Origin: Pseudomonadota bacterium
GTDB taxonomy: Bacteria > Campylobacterota > Campylobacteria > Campylobacterales > Campylobacteraceae
Direction of reading: 5' to 3'
Assembly: GCA_002746565.1 (NCBI GenBank)
Contig: PDPI01000011.1
Span: forward strand, 1-37,252
Length of the DNA: 37,252 nt
This document shows, piece by piece, positions 1 to 8,583 of this stretch; position 1 is the stretch's first letter, and the number at the start of each line of letters is the position of its first letter. The notes beneath the pieces were generated by a model. The model was not told where the DNA came from. It did not search any database and saw only the letters and a list, made by a program, of their open reading frames with translations. A program made the translations under genes and the position numbers.

Positions 1-506
1 TAGAAGACTATGAAGAGCTTTATAAAGATTATCCACAAAATAAAATTACAAAAGAAACAAATAGAAATAAATATCTAGAAGAAAAAATAAATACTTTTAT
101 AAATAATATTAATTTTTTTAATTCTTATGAAGCATATTTTAATTATTTTAAAAATATTGATGAAAAAAACTTTACTAATAGATACATAAAAGATTTCATA
201 CAAGATTTCAATATTAACTTTGAAGAAACTGTAAATGCTAATTGTGAATATTTATTAACGTTATTATTTTTTTCTTTAAGTTTAAATGTAGAGGAAAAAC
301 AAAAAATTATAGAATCAATACCAACTTTATCACAGCTTCAATATGATGAATTAATAAAAGCTTTTAAAGAAGAAGCTATAAAATTTAGAGAGCTTGAAAA
401 AAAAGAGCCTGAAGATATCAAAAATCTATTACTTTATCAACGAGAAAATTTATTTAATCTTCTTTTAAATTTATATCACAAAAGATTAAAGGAAACAAAT
501 GACTAA
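1..506 (+). CDS. C-terminal part of an unrecognised protein (5' truncated by window edge)
   Basis: An open frame starting at base 3 runs 167 codons without a stop to TAA at 504-506. Its beginning lies left of the window. The product is rich in Lys, Glu, Asn, Phe and Leu and looks mostly helical and soluble; I see no signal peptide, transmembrane segment or catalytic motif. The frame overlaps the ATG of the next gene by 8 bases, so the two are probably translationally coupled. Base composition here is extremely AT-rich (about 23% GC in the first 60 bases), lower than in the division genes, which suggests an acquired segment. I do not recognise the family. The long stop-free frame and the tight overlap support a real gene. 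Confidence 0.7.
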   Translation, partial: EDYEELYKDYPQNKITKETNRNKYLEEKINTFINNINFFNSYEAYFNYFKNIDEKNFTNRYIKDFIQDFNINFEETVNANCEYLLTLLFFSLSLNVEEKQKIIESIPTLSQLQYDELIKAFKEEAIKFRELEKKEPEDIKNLLLYQRENLFNLLLNLYHKRLKETND

Positions 507-969
507 TGAAACTAATAAAATGATTTTACTAGAACAGTATAAGTTATATGCTTCAAGTGCTGATGATATGACTAAAAGAAGAACTGAGATGAATAAAATG
601 TACTTAGCTATGATTTTAGCTCTTTTTACAGTAGGAACATTTTTAGGTTCAAAAGAAATTTTAGATAAATTTGATGCATATACTATGCTGGTACTACTAT
701 CCTTAATAGGAATTGCTTTAAGCATTACTTGGTATGTAAATATCGATTCTTACAAGAGATTAAATAAAGCAAAATTTAATGTTATTCATAAAATGGAAGA
801 AGAATTATCCTTCATGTGCTTTAAGGAAGAATATATTCTTCTCAAATCACAACATACTAACAAAAAGAAATACAAAAACTTAACTAAAGTAGAAAAATAT
901 TTACCTATTTTTTTCGGTATTATATTTTTTGTTATATTGATGATATCCACATGTAATCAATATAGCTAG
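499..969 (+). CDS. Small membrane protein, RipA-family-like (octameric membrane protein family)
   Basis: 156 residues with two hydrophobic hairpins (about 34-74) and a third strong segment near the C-terminus (about 134-152). The pattern QYKLYASSAD..TKRR near residues 13-28, the SYKRLNKAKFNVIH block around 88-101 and the LTKVEKYLPIFF block near the end match my recollection of the family named after Francisella RipA, an inner-membrane protein. That assignment is recalled, not searched. The ATG lies inside the 3' end of the upstream gene (8-base overlap), so the two form a unit. Members of this family often appear as small partner genes in accessory regions; the role here is unknown. AT-rich like its partner. 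Confidence 0.7.
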   Translation: MTNETNKMILLEQYKLYASSADDMTKRRTEMNKMYLAMILALFTVGTFLGSKEILDKFDAYTMLVLLSLIGIALSITWYVNIDSYKRLNKAKFNVIHKMEEELSFMCFKEEYILLKSQHTNKKKYKNLTKVEKYLPIFFGIIFFVILMISTCNQYS

Positions 970-972
970 AAA

Positions 973-999
973 ATTATCAAATCGGCTAAGGCTGATAAT
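973..999. terminator. Weak hairpin between convergent genes
   Basis: ATTATCA (973-979) and TGATAAT (993-999) form a perfect 7-bp stem with a 13-base loop. It lies between the stop of the RipA-like gene and the convergent stop of the ftsL-like gene. On the minus strand it is followed by TTTTC. The stem is AT-rich, so termination strength is doubtful. Confidence 0.35.
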
Positions 1000-1008
1000 A
1001 TCCTAAGG

Positions 1009-1350
1009 CTATTCATCATCTATCATAAGCTCATCTAAAACTTGGGTTTTAAACTTTATGGCTTCTATTTTTCTCCTGATTTCTCGATTTTCTTCTTTTA
1101 AAATGATATATTCCTCATGTAAATCCCCGATATCCCTACTAATATAATAAATCTGATTTTTGATATAAATATTTGGCAAAACCACGATAAGAATGACTAT
1201 AATAAAAGAAAAGATGAAAACGAGGGTTTTAAATTCTAAATTTTTATCCTTTTGTTGCTCCTTATCGTATTCTTCAAGCAACAAATCCTTATCTCCATCC
1301 GATAATCCCTCTTTATTTTCCACATGTAAATCTTTATTTTCCAAAGTCAA
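1009..1350 (-). CDS. FtsL-like small bitopic division protein
   Basis: 113 residues: an acidic/basic cytoplasmic N-terminus (1-40), one transmembrane helix (about 42-62) and a periplasmic coiled-coil-like stretch rich in Glu, Lys, Ile and Leu (about 68-105). This size and topology are those of FtsL/FtsB-type septum proteins. Its place directly downstream of rsmH is where ftsL lies in many bacteria (mraZ-rsmH-ftsL) and where Campylobacter has an uncharacterised small membrane protein. Its start lies 17 bases inside the 3' end of rsmH, implying coupling. FtsL sequences are too divergent for certainty, so the function is inferred from topology and context. Confidence 0.75.
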   Translation of the reverse strand: MTLENKDLHVENKEGLSDGDKDLLLEEYDKEQQKDKNLEFKTLVFIFSFIIVILIVVLPNIYIKNQIYYISRDIGDLHEEYIILKEENREIRRKIEAIKFKTQVLDELMIDDE

Positions 1351-2251
1351 ATACCCTTAGTTTAGAACTTCTAGATCGTATATTTTTATCCACTTCTTCC
1401 CTTGTTGGCTTTATGGGTTTTTTGGTAATAATCTTACCTAGATTATGATTATTTCCACAAGTACAACGCATGACCTCAATCGGACAAATGCAACTTTTTT
1501 CCCACTCTTTGTAAGTTTTTTTCACTATCCTATCTTCCAAAGAATGAAAACTGATAATCCCAATCCTAGCACCCTTTGGTTTTAAACTCTCTAGCGATGC
1601 TAAAAGCCTATTTAACTCCCCTAATTCATCATTTACTTCTATTCTTATGGCTTGAAAAACCAAAGTTGCAACGGATACCTTGCGGGATTTTTCCTTTTTG
1701 TTTCCTATAATTTCCAGCAAATCCCTTGGGGTGTTTATGGGCGAATTTCTCCTTGCTTGTACGATCTTATCTCTTATATCTCTCCATCTGGAAATTTCCC
1801 CATATTCGCGTAAAATTTCCCCCAAATCCTCAGCACTATAAAAATTTACAACATCAAAGGCTTTCAATTTCTGATCCAAATCCATCCTCATATCAAGCAC
1901 ATCCCCATCAAAACCAAATCCCCTTGATCTCTCATCTAATTGCCATGAAGAAACCCCAATATCAGCCAAGATACCAACTATATTTTTGTTTTTAAATTTT
2001 TCTATGACAGAAGAAAAAGCATCCTTATAAAAAATAATCCTATCAGAAAATCTCTCTAAACGTTTTTTTGAATAACTAAGGGCATTTTCATCCTTATCAC
2101 AAGCTATTAAATGCAAGGAAGGATGAGCTTCTAATATAGCCTCACTATGTCCGCCAAAACCCAGGGTACAATCCATAAAATAACCACCTTCTAAATGCTC
2201 AAAGACCCCTAAAACTTCTTCCAATAAAACAGGCACATGAGGTTGGCTCAA
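1334..2251 (-). CDS. rsmH: 16S rRNA (cytosine-1402-N4)-methyltransferase RsmH (MraW)
   Basis: RsmH methylates N4 of C1402 in 16S rRNA in the ribosomal P site, using S-adenosylmethionine. The SAM-binding motif DCTLGFGGHS and the family signature GILADIGVSSWQLDERSRGF are present, followed by the LDMRMD and HSLEDRIVK blocks. A Cys-rich insert near the C-terminus (CICPIEVMRCTCG) is notable and could bind metal. I chose a TTG start at 2251, giving 305 residues beginning MSQPHVPVLLEEV, because it matches the usual family N-terminus and has GGAAG five bases upstream. The in-frame ATG at 2302 would add 17 atypical residues and intrude on the divergent promoter. It is followed by the overlapping ftsL-like gene. 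Confidence 0.95.
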   Translation of the reverse strand: MSQPHVPVLLEEVLGVFEHLEGGYFMDCTLGFGGHSEAILEAHPSLHLIACDKDENALSYSKKRLERFSDRIIFYKDAFSSVIEKFKNKNIVGILADIGVSSWQLDERSRGFGFDGDVLDMRMDLDQKLKAFDVVNFYSAEDLGEILREYGEISRWRDIRDKIVQARRNSPINTPRDLLEIIGNKKEKSRKVSVATLVFQAIRIEVNDELGELNRLLASLESLKPKGARIGIISFHSLEDRIVKKTYKEWEKSCICPIEVMRCTCGNNHNLGKIITKKPIKPTREEVDKNIRSRSSKLRVFDFGK

Positions 2252-2291
2252 TTTTTCTTCCCTTTTTTGTGTTTTTTTATATTTTATGGTG

Positions 2292-2297
2292 TATAAT
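2292..2297 (+). promoter_or_regulatory. Probable sigma-70 -10 (TATAAT, preceded by GTG)
   Basis: TATAAT with an upstream TGGTG, the extended -10 layout common in Campylobacter. It lies 29 bases before the ATG of the class II aldolase-fold gene, whose Shine-Dalgarno AAAGG is at 2316-2320. Confidence 0.6.
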
Positions 2298-2326
2298 AGC
2301 AAATTTGTTATTAAAAAAGGTAAAAA

Positions 2327-2914
2327 ATGGATAAAAAAAATATTGCAAGGGATATAAGCTCCATATCTTTATCTATGTTTAGGAAGAATTTTTTAGGAAT
2401 TTTCCATGGCTCTATCTCCGCAAGGGTAGAACACAATAAATTTCTAATCAACAAATCCGATGCCATTTTTGATAGGTTAGAATATGATGGTCTGATAGAA
2501 CTTGGCTCTAAGAAAGATTATAGATGGCATGAGGCTAGTATAGATGCACATATTCACTTTAACATATATAAAAATATAAGTGAGGCAAAATTTATCTGCT
2601 ATGCCATGCCGCCTTTTATAACCGCTTATATTATGAGTCATGATGTGGTTACCCCTAGGGATTATTTTGGCTCACAAAAATTTGGAACCATGGAAGTTTA
2701 TGACCCTAAAAACTTTGATGATTGGTATGAGAGAGCGGATGTGGAAATTCCGCGCTACATGAAAGAGAAAAAAACTAACACCATGGTTATAAGGGGTTAT
2801 GGAATTTACACTTATGATAGAAATATACATGAGATTGCAAAATCGGTGGCGATACTGGAAAATAGTTGCAGATTATTGCATTATTCCAAACAGCATAGCA
2901 ATCTAATTCGCTAA
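2327..2914 (+). CDS. Class II aldolase/adducin-fold protein, metal ligands not conserved
   Basis: 195 residues. The N-terminal half follows the class II aldolase pattern: a GSISAR motif in place of G-N-x-S-x-R, then the E...H element in EASIDAHIHFNIYK. In catalytic members two His (HxH) and a third downstream His bind zinc. Here the HxH position reads ICYAMPP and the later H-G position reads RGYGIYTYD, so all three metal ligands appear lost. The fold is probably kept (as in adducin) but not the aldolase chemistry. The gene has its own promoter, a good AAAGG and a hairpin straddling its stop. It sits between rsmH and the ppiD-like gene, so a cell-envelope or division role is possible but unproven. 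Confidence 0.8.
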   Translation: MDKKNIARDISSISLSMFRKNFLGIFHGSISARVEHNKFLINKSDAIFDRLEYDGLIELGSKKDYRWHEASIDAHIHFNIYKNISEAKFICYAMPPFITAYIMSHDVVTPRDYFGSQKFGTMEVYDPKNFDDWYERADVEIPRYMKEKKTNTMVIRGYGIYTYDRNIHEIAKSVAILENSCRLLHYSKQHSNLIR

Positions 2915-2940
2915 CAAAATACTCTTGTTAGCAAGTTTTT
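2910..2940 (+). terminator. Intrinsic terminator after the aldolase-fold gene
   Basis: GCTAACAA (2910-2917) pairs perfectly with TTGTTAGC (2925-2932) across a 7-base loop, followed by AAGTTTTT. The stop codon TAA at 2912-2914 lies within the left arm. Confidence 0.65.
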
Positions 2941-3038
2941 ACGGGTTTTAATAGCAAAAAAGAAACTAACGTTATCAAACTTGACAAAAAATGTTTTGAA
3001 AATAAGCCTTTTTTAAGTTAATTTAATAACTAACAAGG

Positions 3039-3044
3039 TACAAT
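3039..3044 (+). promoter_or_regulatory. Probable -10 (TACAAT) for the ppiD-ftsA-ftsZ operon
   Basis: GGTACAAT lies 30 bases before the ATG of the chaperone gene, with no strong -35. The Shine-Dalgarno AAAGGA at 3064-3069 follows. This is the only promoter candidate seen directly upstream of the ppiD-ftsA-ftsZ run. Confidence 0.5.
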
Positions 3045-3074
3045 AACGAAGGTAATTATTTATAAAGGAAACAG

Positions 3075-4541
3075 ATGATAGAGTGGATGCAACATCATAG
3101 GAAATATTTGGTTGTAACGATCTGGATAAGTACCATAGCTTTTGTGGGTGCAGGCTTTGTTGGCTGGGGTGCGTACAGCTTTGGAAATGACAAGGCTTCA
3201 TCCATAGCAAAGGTTGGAAATAGAAATGTAACGCTTAGACAATTTCAAAGGGCATATTCAAACACATATAGTTACTACAATAACCTCTTAGGTGGAAAAC
3301 TAACAAAAGAAAAAGCTGAACAAATGGGTTTGCAACAAAATGTGATAGAAGGACTCATAAATGAAACCCTTTTGCTAAATTATGCGGATGAACTTGGACT
3401 TAGCGTTCTTGATAAGGACATAAAAGGTAAGTTAGCAAATGATACCACCTTTCAAAAGAATGGGGCTTTCAACATAGATCAGTACAAAATGGTCATGAAA
3501 AATATTGGACTAAGTGCTAACGAGTATGAAGAGGAACTAAGGCAAGAAGCCCTACTGGATAAATTAAAAAATGTATTTCCCCTAGAAGCAAACAAAGAAC
3601 TTACAGAGTTATTGTCCGCATCTTTGTTCATGGAAGATAAGTTATCGGTGAAAATTTTAAGGGTTGATCCTAGTGAAATAGATTCAAACAAAGAAAAAAT
3701 TAAGAAATTTTGGGAACCCATAAAAGATAACTTTAAAACCCAAAAAAGTTATGAAATAGCAACTGGTTTTGTTAGTTTTAAGGATGAAAAAGTAAGCGAA
3801 GATGAGATTAAAGAATTTTACGATGAAAAAAAGTTTAACTTCCTAGACAAAGATGGAAAAATCAAAAGCTTAGAGAATGCAAAGAATGATGTTATCAGGG
3901 ATCTTAAATTTAACAAGGCAAGAAAAACAGCCCTTAGAAAATATCTAGATGTTAAAAATAAAAAAACAAAACTTAGCAGCAAAATGACCATAAAAGATAA
4001 TGAGCTAAATTATCCTGTTCAAAAATTGGCCACATCAAATCCAAATGATGTGCTAAAACCCTTCAAGCAAGATGACGGGTATGTAGTAGTCCAACTCATA
4101 AAAACAAATTTACCTCAACCTATGAACTTTGAGCAAGCATTTGATAGGGTAGAGACCCTATATAAAGCAGAAGAATCAAAAAAGATACTAACAAACAAAG
4201 CCAAACAAGCCTTAGCTGAAGAAAGTTTTGATGGGGTTGAAACTGATTTTATTAGTAGAGATACCAATAGTTCTTTGGATGGACTAAGTATGAATGAAAC
4301 CAGATATTTTGTTAGTAAACTTTTTGATAGTATAGAGAAAAAGAGTTTTGTGTTAGTTGGAGAAAAAGCTGTGGTTTACGATATAGTTGAGCAAAGATTA
4401 TCCAACAAACAAATGCTAAAAAAGCATGAAAAGCAAATGAGCCAAACAGCTAGCAAGATAGAGAACAATGAGATGCAAAGTAAACTTTTGCAGAATCTAA
4501 GAAAACGCTATAAAATAGAACAATATTATAAAGGAAATTAA
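3075..4541 (+). CDS. PpiD/SurA-like periplasmic folding factor (peptidyl-prolyl isomerase family)
   Basis: 488 residues, anchored by one N-terminal transmembrane helix (about 12-35) after a short cytoplasmic HHRKY segment. Next comes a SurA_N-like chaperone region (about 40-190), including the RNVTLRQFQRAY and VIEGLINETLLLNYADELGL patterns typical of PpiD/SurA. The rest is long and charged and contains a weakly conserved parvulin-like stretch. PpiD proteins assist folding of exported and outer-membrane proteins near the Sec translocon. Whether prolyl isomerase activity remains is unclear, since the parvulin core is not obvious by eye. It is followed after one base by ftsA, the same order as in Campylobacter jejuni. 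Confidence 0.88.
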   Translation: MIEWMQHHRKYLVVTIWISTIAFVGAGFVGWGAYSFGNDKASSIAKVGNRNVTLRQFQRAYSNTYSYYNNLLGGKLTKEKAEQMGLQQNVIEGLINETLLLNYADELGLSVLDKDIKGKLANDTTFQKNGAFNIDQYKMVMKNIGLSANEYEEELRQEALLDKLKNVFPLEANKELTELLSASLFMEDKLSVKILRVDPSEIDSNKEKIKKFWEPIKDNFKTQKSYEIATGFVSFKDEKVSEDEIKEFYDEKKFNFLDKDGKIKSLENAKNDVIRDLKFNKARKTALRKYLDVKNKKTKLSSKMTIKDNELNYPVQKLATSNPNDVLKPFKQDDGYVVVQLIKTNLPQPMNFEQAFDRVETLYKAEESKKILTNKAKQALAEESFDGVETDFISRDTNSSLDGLSMNETRYFVSKLFDSIEKKSFVLVGEKAVVYDIVEQRLSNKQMLKKHEKQMSQTASKIENNEMQSKLLQNLRKRYKIEQYYKGN

Positions 4542-4542
4542 G

Positions 4543-5895
4543 TTGAATAAAACATATCTTGGTATCGATATAGGTTCAACGCAAATTTGCGCCATCATAG
4601 CACAAAAAGATGAACATGGAGAGCTAAAAGCACTAGGTTCTGGAGTATCAAAATCCCAAGGCTTAAAAAAAGGGATCATAACAAACATAGATCTAGCATC
4701 TAATTGCATAAAAAGCGCAGTAGAAGATGCTAAAAGAATTGCTGGGCAACACTATGAAGAAGCGTTAGTTTCCATTTCCGGAGCTTATACAAAAAGCATA
4801 GATAGCTCAGGCATAGTAAATGTTCCAAACCACGAAATAGGCATAAAAGAAATAAATCGTGCTATGCAGATGGCTGATCATAATGCCAATATACCAAACG
4901 AATATGAAAAACTACACGTCCTTCCCTTTACTTTCAAGGTTGATGATCAAGATTCCATAGAAGACCCTTTGGGAATGAATGGTTCAAGATTGGAAGTTTC
5001 AGTCCATATTATAACCGTTCAAAAATCATCCCTAAACAACATAAGAAAAACCGTTAAAAATGCAGGAATAAAAATAGACAATATAGTCCTAAGTGGTTAT
5101 GCATCATCCATAGCAACATTAAACGAAGATGAAAAAGAACTAGGAGTTGGACTCATAGACATGGGAGGAGCCACTTGCAATATGGTAATCCACGTGGGAA
5201 ATTCCATAAGATATAACAACTTTTTAAGTGTTGGATCCCTAAACATAACAAGCGATTTATCTATGGCACTCCATACTCCCATACCAATCGCAGAGGATAT
5301 AAAAATAAAATATGGCTTTATAGGCGGGGCAAGTGACAAGCTTATAAATCTGCCTGTTTTAGGGGACGAAAACACAACCCACGAAGTAACCATGGATACG
5401 GTTTCAAATGTATTATACGCCAGGGTTGAAGAAACCTTAATGCTATTGGCAAAAAGATTGGAAGATAGTGGATTTAAGGGAAAAATAGGTGCTGGATTAG
5501 TCCTAACAGGAGGCTTTACTAAGCTAAAAGGATTAAAAGAATTAGCCACACCAATATTTGATAATATACCCATAAGAATAGCTAAACCAAAAGAAATAGA
5601 GGGTATGTTTGATAGCATAAAAGATCAATCTTTCTCAACAGCCATAGGCTTGATCTTATACGGAAGCGGTGGATTTACACCATACGAGATAGATTCAAAT
5701 AAAAAAATGCGCTACAAGGATGAAACCTTTGAGAAAAGACGCGATAATGTTAATATAAACTTAGCAAAAGAAGATAGCGAAAATACTTCAAACATAGAAA
5801 ATGAAATACTAGAAAACATTAGAAACATAGGCGAGCAAGAAAAAAGAACAAATTTTTTCAAAAAAGCATGGATTTGGCTTACACAATTATTTTAA
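4543..5895 (+). CDS. ftsA: Cell division protein FtsA
   Basis: FtsA is an actin-like ATPase that tethers FtsZ to the inner membrane and recruits late divisome proteins. The 450-residue product begins with the phosphate-1 motif GIDIGSTQICAI. It has the DMGGATCNM phosphate-2 motif and the adenosine motif LTGGFTKLKG. It ends in a Trp/Phe-rich amphipathic helix (about 438-450), the expected membrane-targeting sequence. The start is TTG, one base after the ppiD-like stop, with AAGGA at 4531-4535, seven bases upstream. ftsZ follows after 13 bases. Confidence 0.96.
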   Translation: MNKTYLGIDIGSTQICAIIAQKDEHGELKALGSGVSKSQGLKKGIITNIDLASNCIKSAVEDAKRIAGQHYEEALVSISGAYTKSIDSSGIVNVPNHEIGIKEINRAMQMADHNANIPNEYEKLHVLPFTFKVDDQDSIEDPLGMNGSRLEVSVHIITVQKSSLNNIRKTVKNAGIKIDNIVLSGYASSIATLNEDEKELGVGLIDMGGATCNMVIHVGNSIRYNNFLSVGSLNITSDLSMALHTPIPIAEDIKIKYGFIGGASDKLINLPVLGDENTTHEVTMDTVSNVLYARVEETLMLLAKRLEDSGFKGKIGAGLVLTGGFTKLKGLKELATPIFDNIPIRIAKPKEIEGMFDSIKDQSFSTAIGLILYGSGGFTPYEIDSNKKMRYKDETFEKRRDNVNINLAKEDSENTSNIENEILENIRNIGEQEKRTNFFKKAWIWLTQLF

Positions 5896-5908
5896 AAGGA
5901 GAATTTAA

Positions 5909-7036
5909 ATGGGCGGTTTTAAGGTAGAAGAAACAAAAAGTCCTTATGGGGCTAAGATTAAGGTTGTTGGCGTAGGTGGTGGCGGTGGAAACATGATCAA
6001 CCACATGGTAAGAGAAGGTATAAGTGGCATAGATCTAATCGTCGCAAACACCGACGCACAAGCCCTTGATTGTTCTTTGGCCCACACAAAAATACAACTA
6101 GGCGAAAAAAAGACAAAGGGTTTAGGGGCTGGCATGATACCAGATGTGGGAAAAGAGTCGGCCGAAGAAAGCTATGAAGAGATAAAAAGCTCGCTCGAAC
6201 ATTCTGATATAGTGTTTATATCATCAGGATTTGGAGGAGGAACAGGAACGGGTGCCGCACCAATAGTTGCTAGAGCTGCTAAAGATATAGGTGCACTAAC
6301 TGTTAGTGTTGTTACTCGCCCATTTAGATTTGAAGGACCAAAAAGAGCAAGGTTAGCTGAAGCTGGTTTAGAAGAGCTTAAAAAACAAAGCGATTCCATC
6401 ATCGTTATCCCAAACGACAAACTTTTGGCACTCGTGGACAGAAAACTTGGCATAAAAGATAGTTTTAAGGTCGTAGATGATGTCTTACATCGCGCCGTTA
6501 GTGGAATGAGTTCTGTTGTTCTATCTTCTGGAGATAGCGATATAAACATGGACTTTGCCGATGTAAAAACCGTTATGGGGCATAGGGGAATGGCTCTCAT
6601 GGGAGCTGGAGAAAGCAGTGGAGAAGAAGCGGCTTTAGAGGCAGTCAAAAATGCCATTGAATCTCCCCTACTAGATAATATAAGCATAAATGGAGCCTTG
6701 GGAGTGTTAGTTCATTTTTATATACATCCAGATTGCCCACTCTCAGACATTAACGATGCTATGGAGATCATATACGAGGCAGCCGATGATAATGCTGATA
6801 TTATATTTGGTACCACAACAGATGCAAATGTTAAGGATAATGGGGTAAGAGTAACCATAGTGGCAACCGGATTTGATAGTCCAAGGGAAGAAGAAAAAGA
6901 AATAAAAACCTTAGATGAAACCCAACAAAACATGCAAAAAGAAAGAATACTAAAACTAAAAAAAGTTAGTGGCGGATATAATGAGGGGGAAGAATACCTA
7001 GATATTCCAACCTATGAGCGTCGTCAGTTAGACTAA
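5909..7036 (+). CDS. ftsZ: Cell division GTPase FtsZ
   Basis: FtsZ is the tubulin-like GTPase that polymerises into the Z-ring. The 375-residue product carries GVGGGGGNM at about 21-29, the tubulin signature GGGTGTG at 109-115 and the catalytic T7-loop block NMDFAD at 213-218. The C-terminal peptide LDIPTYERRQ is the conserved tail that binds FtsA. The Shine-Dalgarno AAAGGAG lies just upstream of the ATG. Length and motif order are normal. It is the last gene of the division run and is followed by two hairpins. Confidence 0.98.
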   Translation: MGGFKVEETKSPYGAKIKVVGVGGGGGNMINHMVREGISGIDLIVANTDAQALDCSLAHTKIQLGEKKTKGLGAGMIPDVGKESAEESYEEIKSSLEHSDIVFISSGFGGGTGTGAAPIVARAAKDIGALTVSVVTRPFRFEGPKRARLAEAGLEELKKQSDSIIVIPNDKLLALVDRKLGIKDSFKVVDDVLHRAVSGMSSVVLSSGDSDINMDFADVKTVMGHRGMALMGAGESSGEEAALEAVKNAIESPLLDNISINGALGVLVHFYIHPDCPLSDINDAMEIIYEAADDNADIIFGTTTDANVKDNGVRVTIVATGFDSPREEEKEIKTLDETQQNMQKERILKLKKVSGGYNEGEEYLDIPTYERRQLD

Positions 7037-7042
7037 GATTAT

Positions 7043-7072
7043 ATGTGAAATTTACCTCCTTTTATTTCACAT
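7043..7072. terminator. Hairpin after ftsZ (probable terminator)
   Basis: ATGTGAAAT (7043-7051) and ATTTCACAT (7064-7072) form a perfect 9-bp stem with a 12-base loop, seven bases after the ftsZ stop. No strong T-run follows. It lies between convergent genes, so it could act in both directions. Confidence 0.5.
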
Positions 7073-7080
7073 TAAGAGTA

Positions 7081-7113
7081 TCCACATGTAAGATCTAGGA
7101 TTTTGCATGTGGA
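7081..7113. terminator. Second hairpin between ftsZ and the ABC-F gene
   Basis: TCCACATG (7081-7088) and CATGTGGA (7106-7113) form a perfect 8-bp stem with a 17-base loop. On the minus strand it is the first hairpin after the ABC-F stop. Neither flank has a convincing T-run. Confidence 0.4.
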
Positions 7114-7131
7114 ACTTACCTTTAAGACCTA

Positions 7132-8583
7132 TCAAGAGCCTTTAGCAAGATAAAATTCATTTTTACCTTTTTCTTGGATGCTGTAAATATCCAAACCAAG
7201 ATTTTTCATAAAAACCTTATCATGACTAACGATTATAAGTAATGCTTTAAAATCTCTTAATGCCTTTTCGATAGCTTCTATGCTTTGTATATCCATGTGA
7301 TTTGTTGGCTCATCAAGTATTATAAAATTGATATTTTCCAAAAGAGCCTTTGCCATAAAAAGCTTTCTAAGTTCGCCCTCACTTAGGTTTTTGTTGCCTA
7401 GCATATTTTTAGGATTTGAAGATAATCTTTTTATGATAGTTAGTAACAATCCTTTTCTTTTATTTTCTAAGGCATCTATTTGTTTATAAAGATTTTTTTC
7501 ATCATCCCTACTCAACTCTTGGGGAAGAAAAAAGTAAGAATTTTCAAATTCTATTTGTGATATAAAATACCTTAAAAAGCTACTTTTGCCAACGCCATTA
7601 TCCCCTACTATGGCTATTTTTCTACTTAAATATAGATCTGGAAAATATAAAGTTTTTTCCTTGGATAATTTTAAAAATCCTTTCTTTAAATGAAAAGTTT
7701 TTTCTTTTTTTATTTCATCATAGGGTATGTTAATTTGTTTTTTATACTCTTTATCAAGCCTATTTAGTTTTTGCTCTAAATTTTCATATTTTTTTGAAAA
7801 ACCATTTAGGAGTTTTGAGTCGTTTTTATCTTTTCCTGTAAGTTTGGCTAGGTTTATTTTTTCCTTTGTGCTTTTATCCTTTTTACCCACATCCTTTTTG
7901 GAAAATCTACTTTTAGATAGAGCTACTTTTTCTTTTTTATCCTTTATATTGCCTTGGAGTTTTTTAAGCTTCGTGCTTATAATTTCATTTTCTTTTCTTA
8001 AAAAATCAAAATGTTTTTCAAGTTCTAATGAAGCGAGGGTATAATTTGTGTCATAATGATAAATATTTTCATCTTTTATAATGATGGTATTTTCGCATAA
8101 AGCATCTAAAACCTCCCTATCATGACTTACTAAAATACAAGTATTTTTGTATTGTTTTAGGGCATTGATGACTATATTTTTGCTCTTAAAATCCAAATGA
8201 TTTGTAGGCTCATCCAAAAGCAAAACATCCACATCTTGACTCAAAGCGATCGCTATTTGAATTCTCTTTTTCTGTCCATAGCTTAAAGTTTCCCAACCAT
8301 AAAACCAATCATCTTTGATCCAAAGCAAGTCTTTTAGCCTTATGGATTTGGTATCAAAAGCATAACAAAATTCATCAAAGCCCACAGGTTTTTCGTCCAC
8401 TTCTTGTTTGCAATGATACACCAAATCATTTCCTATTATATTTCCAAAATCTGCCTTTAATTCTTTGGAAATAAGCTTCAAAAGAGTTGTTTTGCCACAT
8501 CCATTATTGCCAACTATACATGTAAATAAGGGCTTAAACTGAAGATTTAGATCTTTAAAAACAGCCCTGCCCTCATAAAGCAA
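7132..8583 (-). CDS. ABC-F family ATPase (ribosome-acting), N-terminus apparently frameshifted
   Basis: Soluble protein with two ABC ATPase domains and no membrane segments. The first half has Walker A GNNGCGKTT, signature LSYGQKKR and Walker B LLLDEPTNHLD; the second has GDNGVGKSS, LSEGELRK and IILDEPTNHMD. A Lys-rich linker joins them, including KINLAKLTGKD. ABC-F proteins bind the ribosomal E site; some protect against antibiotics, others act in translation. The longest frame opens only at TTG 8583 without a Shine-Dalgarno and lacks the first beta strand. An ATG at 8614 with AAGGA upstream reads MKNLQIKNLTFAL and hits TGA at 8573-8575. Removing one T at 8577-8579 restores MKNLQIKNLTFAYEGRAVF, a normal N-terminus. 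The gene is therefore a phase-off allele, a pseudogene or a sequencing error. Confidence 0.88.
   Translation of the reverse strand: MLYEGRAVFKDLNLQFKPLFTCIVGNNGCGKTTLLKLISKELKADFGNIIGNDLVYHCKQEVDEKPVGFDEFCYAFDTKSIRLKDLLWIKDDWFYGWETLSYGQKKRIQIAIALSQDVDVLLLDEPTNHLDFKSKNIVINALKQYKNTCILVSHDREVLDALCENTIIIKDENIYHYDTNYTLASLELEKHFDFLRKENEIISTKLKKLQGNIKDKKEKVALSKSRFSKKDVGKKDKSTKEKINLAKLTGKDKNDSKLLNGFSKKYENLEQKLNRLDKEYKKQINIPYDEIKKEKTFHLKKGFLKLSKEKTLYFPDLYLSRKIAIVGDNGVGKSSFLRYFISQIEFENSYFFLPQELSRDDEKNLYKQIDALENKRKGLLLTIIKRLSSNPKNMLGNKNLSEGELRKLFMAKALLENINFIILDEPTNHMDIQSIEAIEKALRDFKALLIIVSHDKVFMKNLGLDIYSIQEKGKNEFYLAKGS

Noticed and set aside
5097..6687. Long antisense open frames inside ftsA and ftsZ
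   Set aside because: They lie wholly within well-supported genes, lack Shine-Dalgarno sites and have no recognisable protein features.
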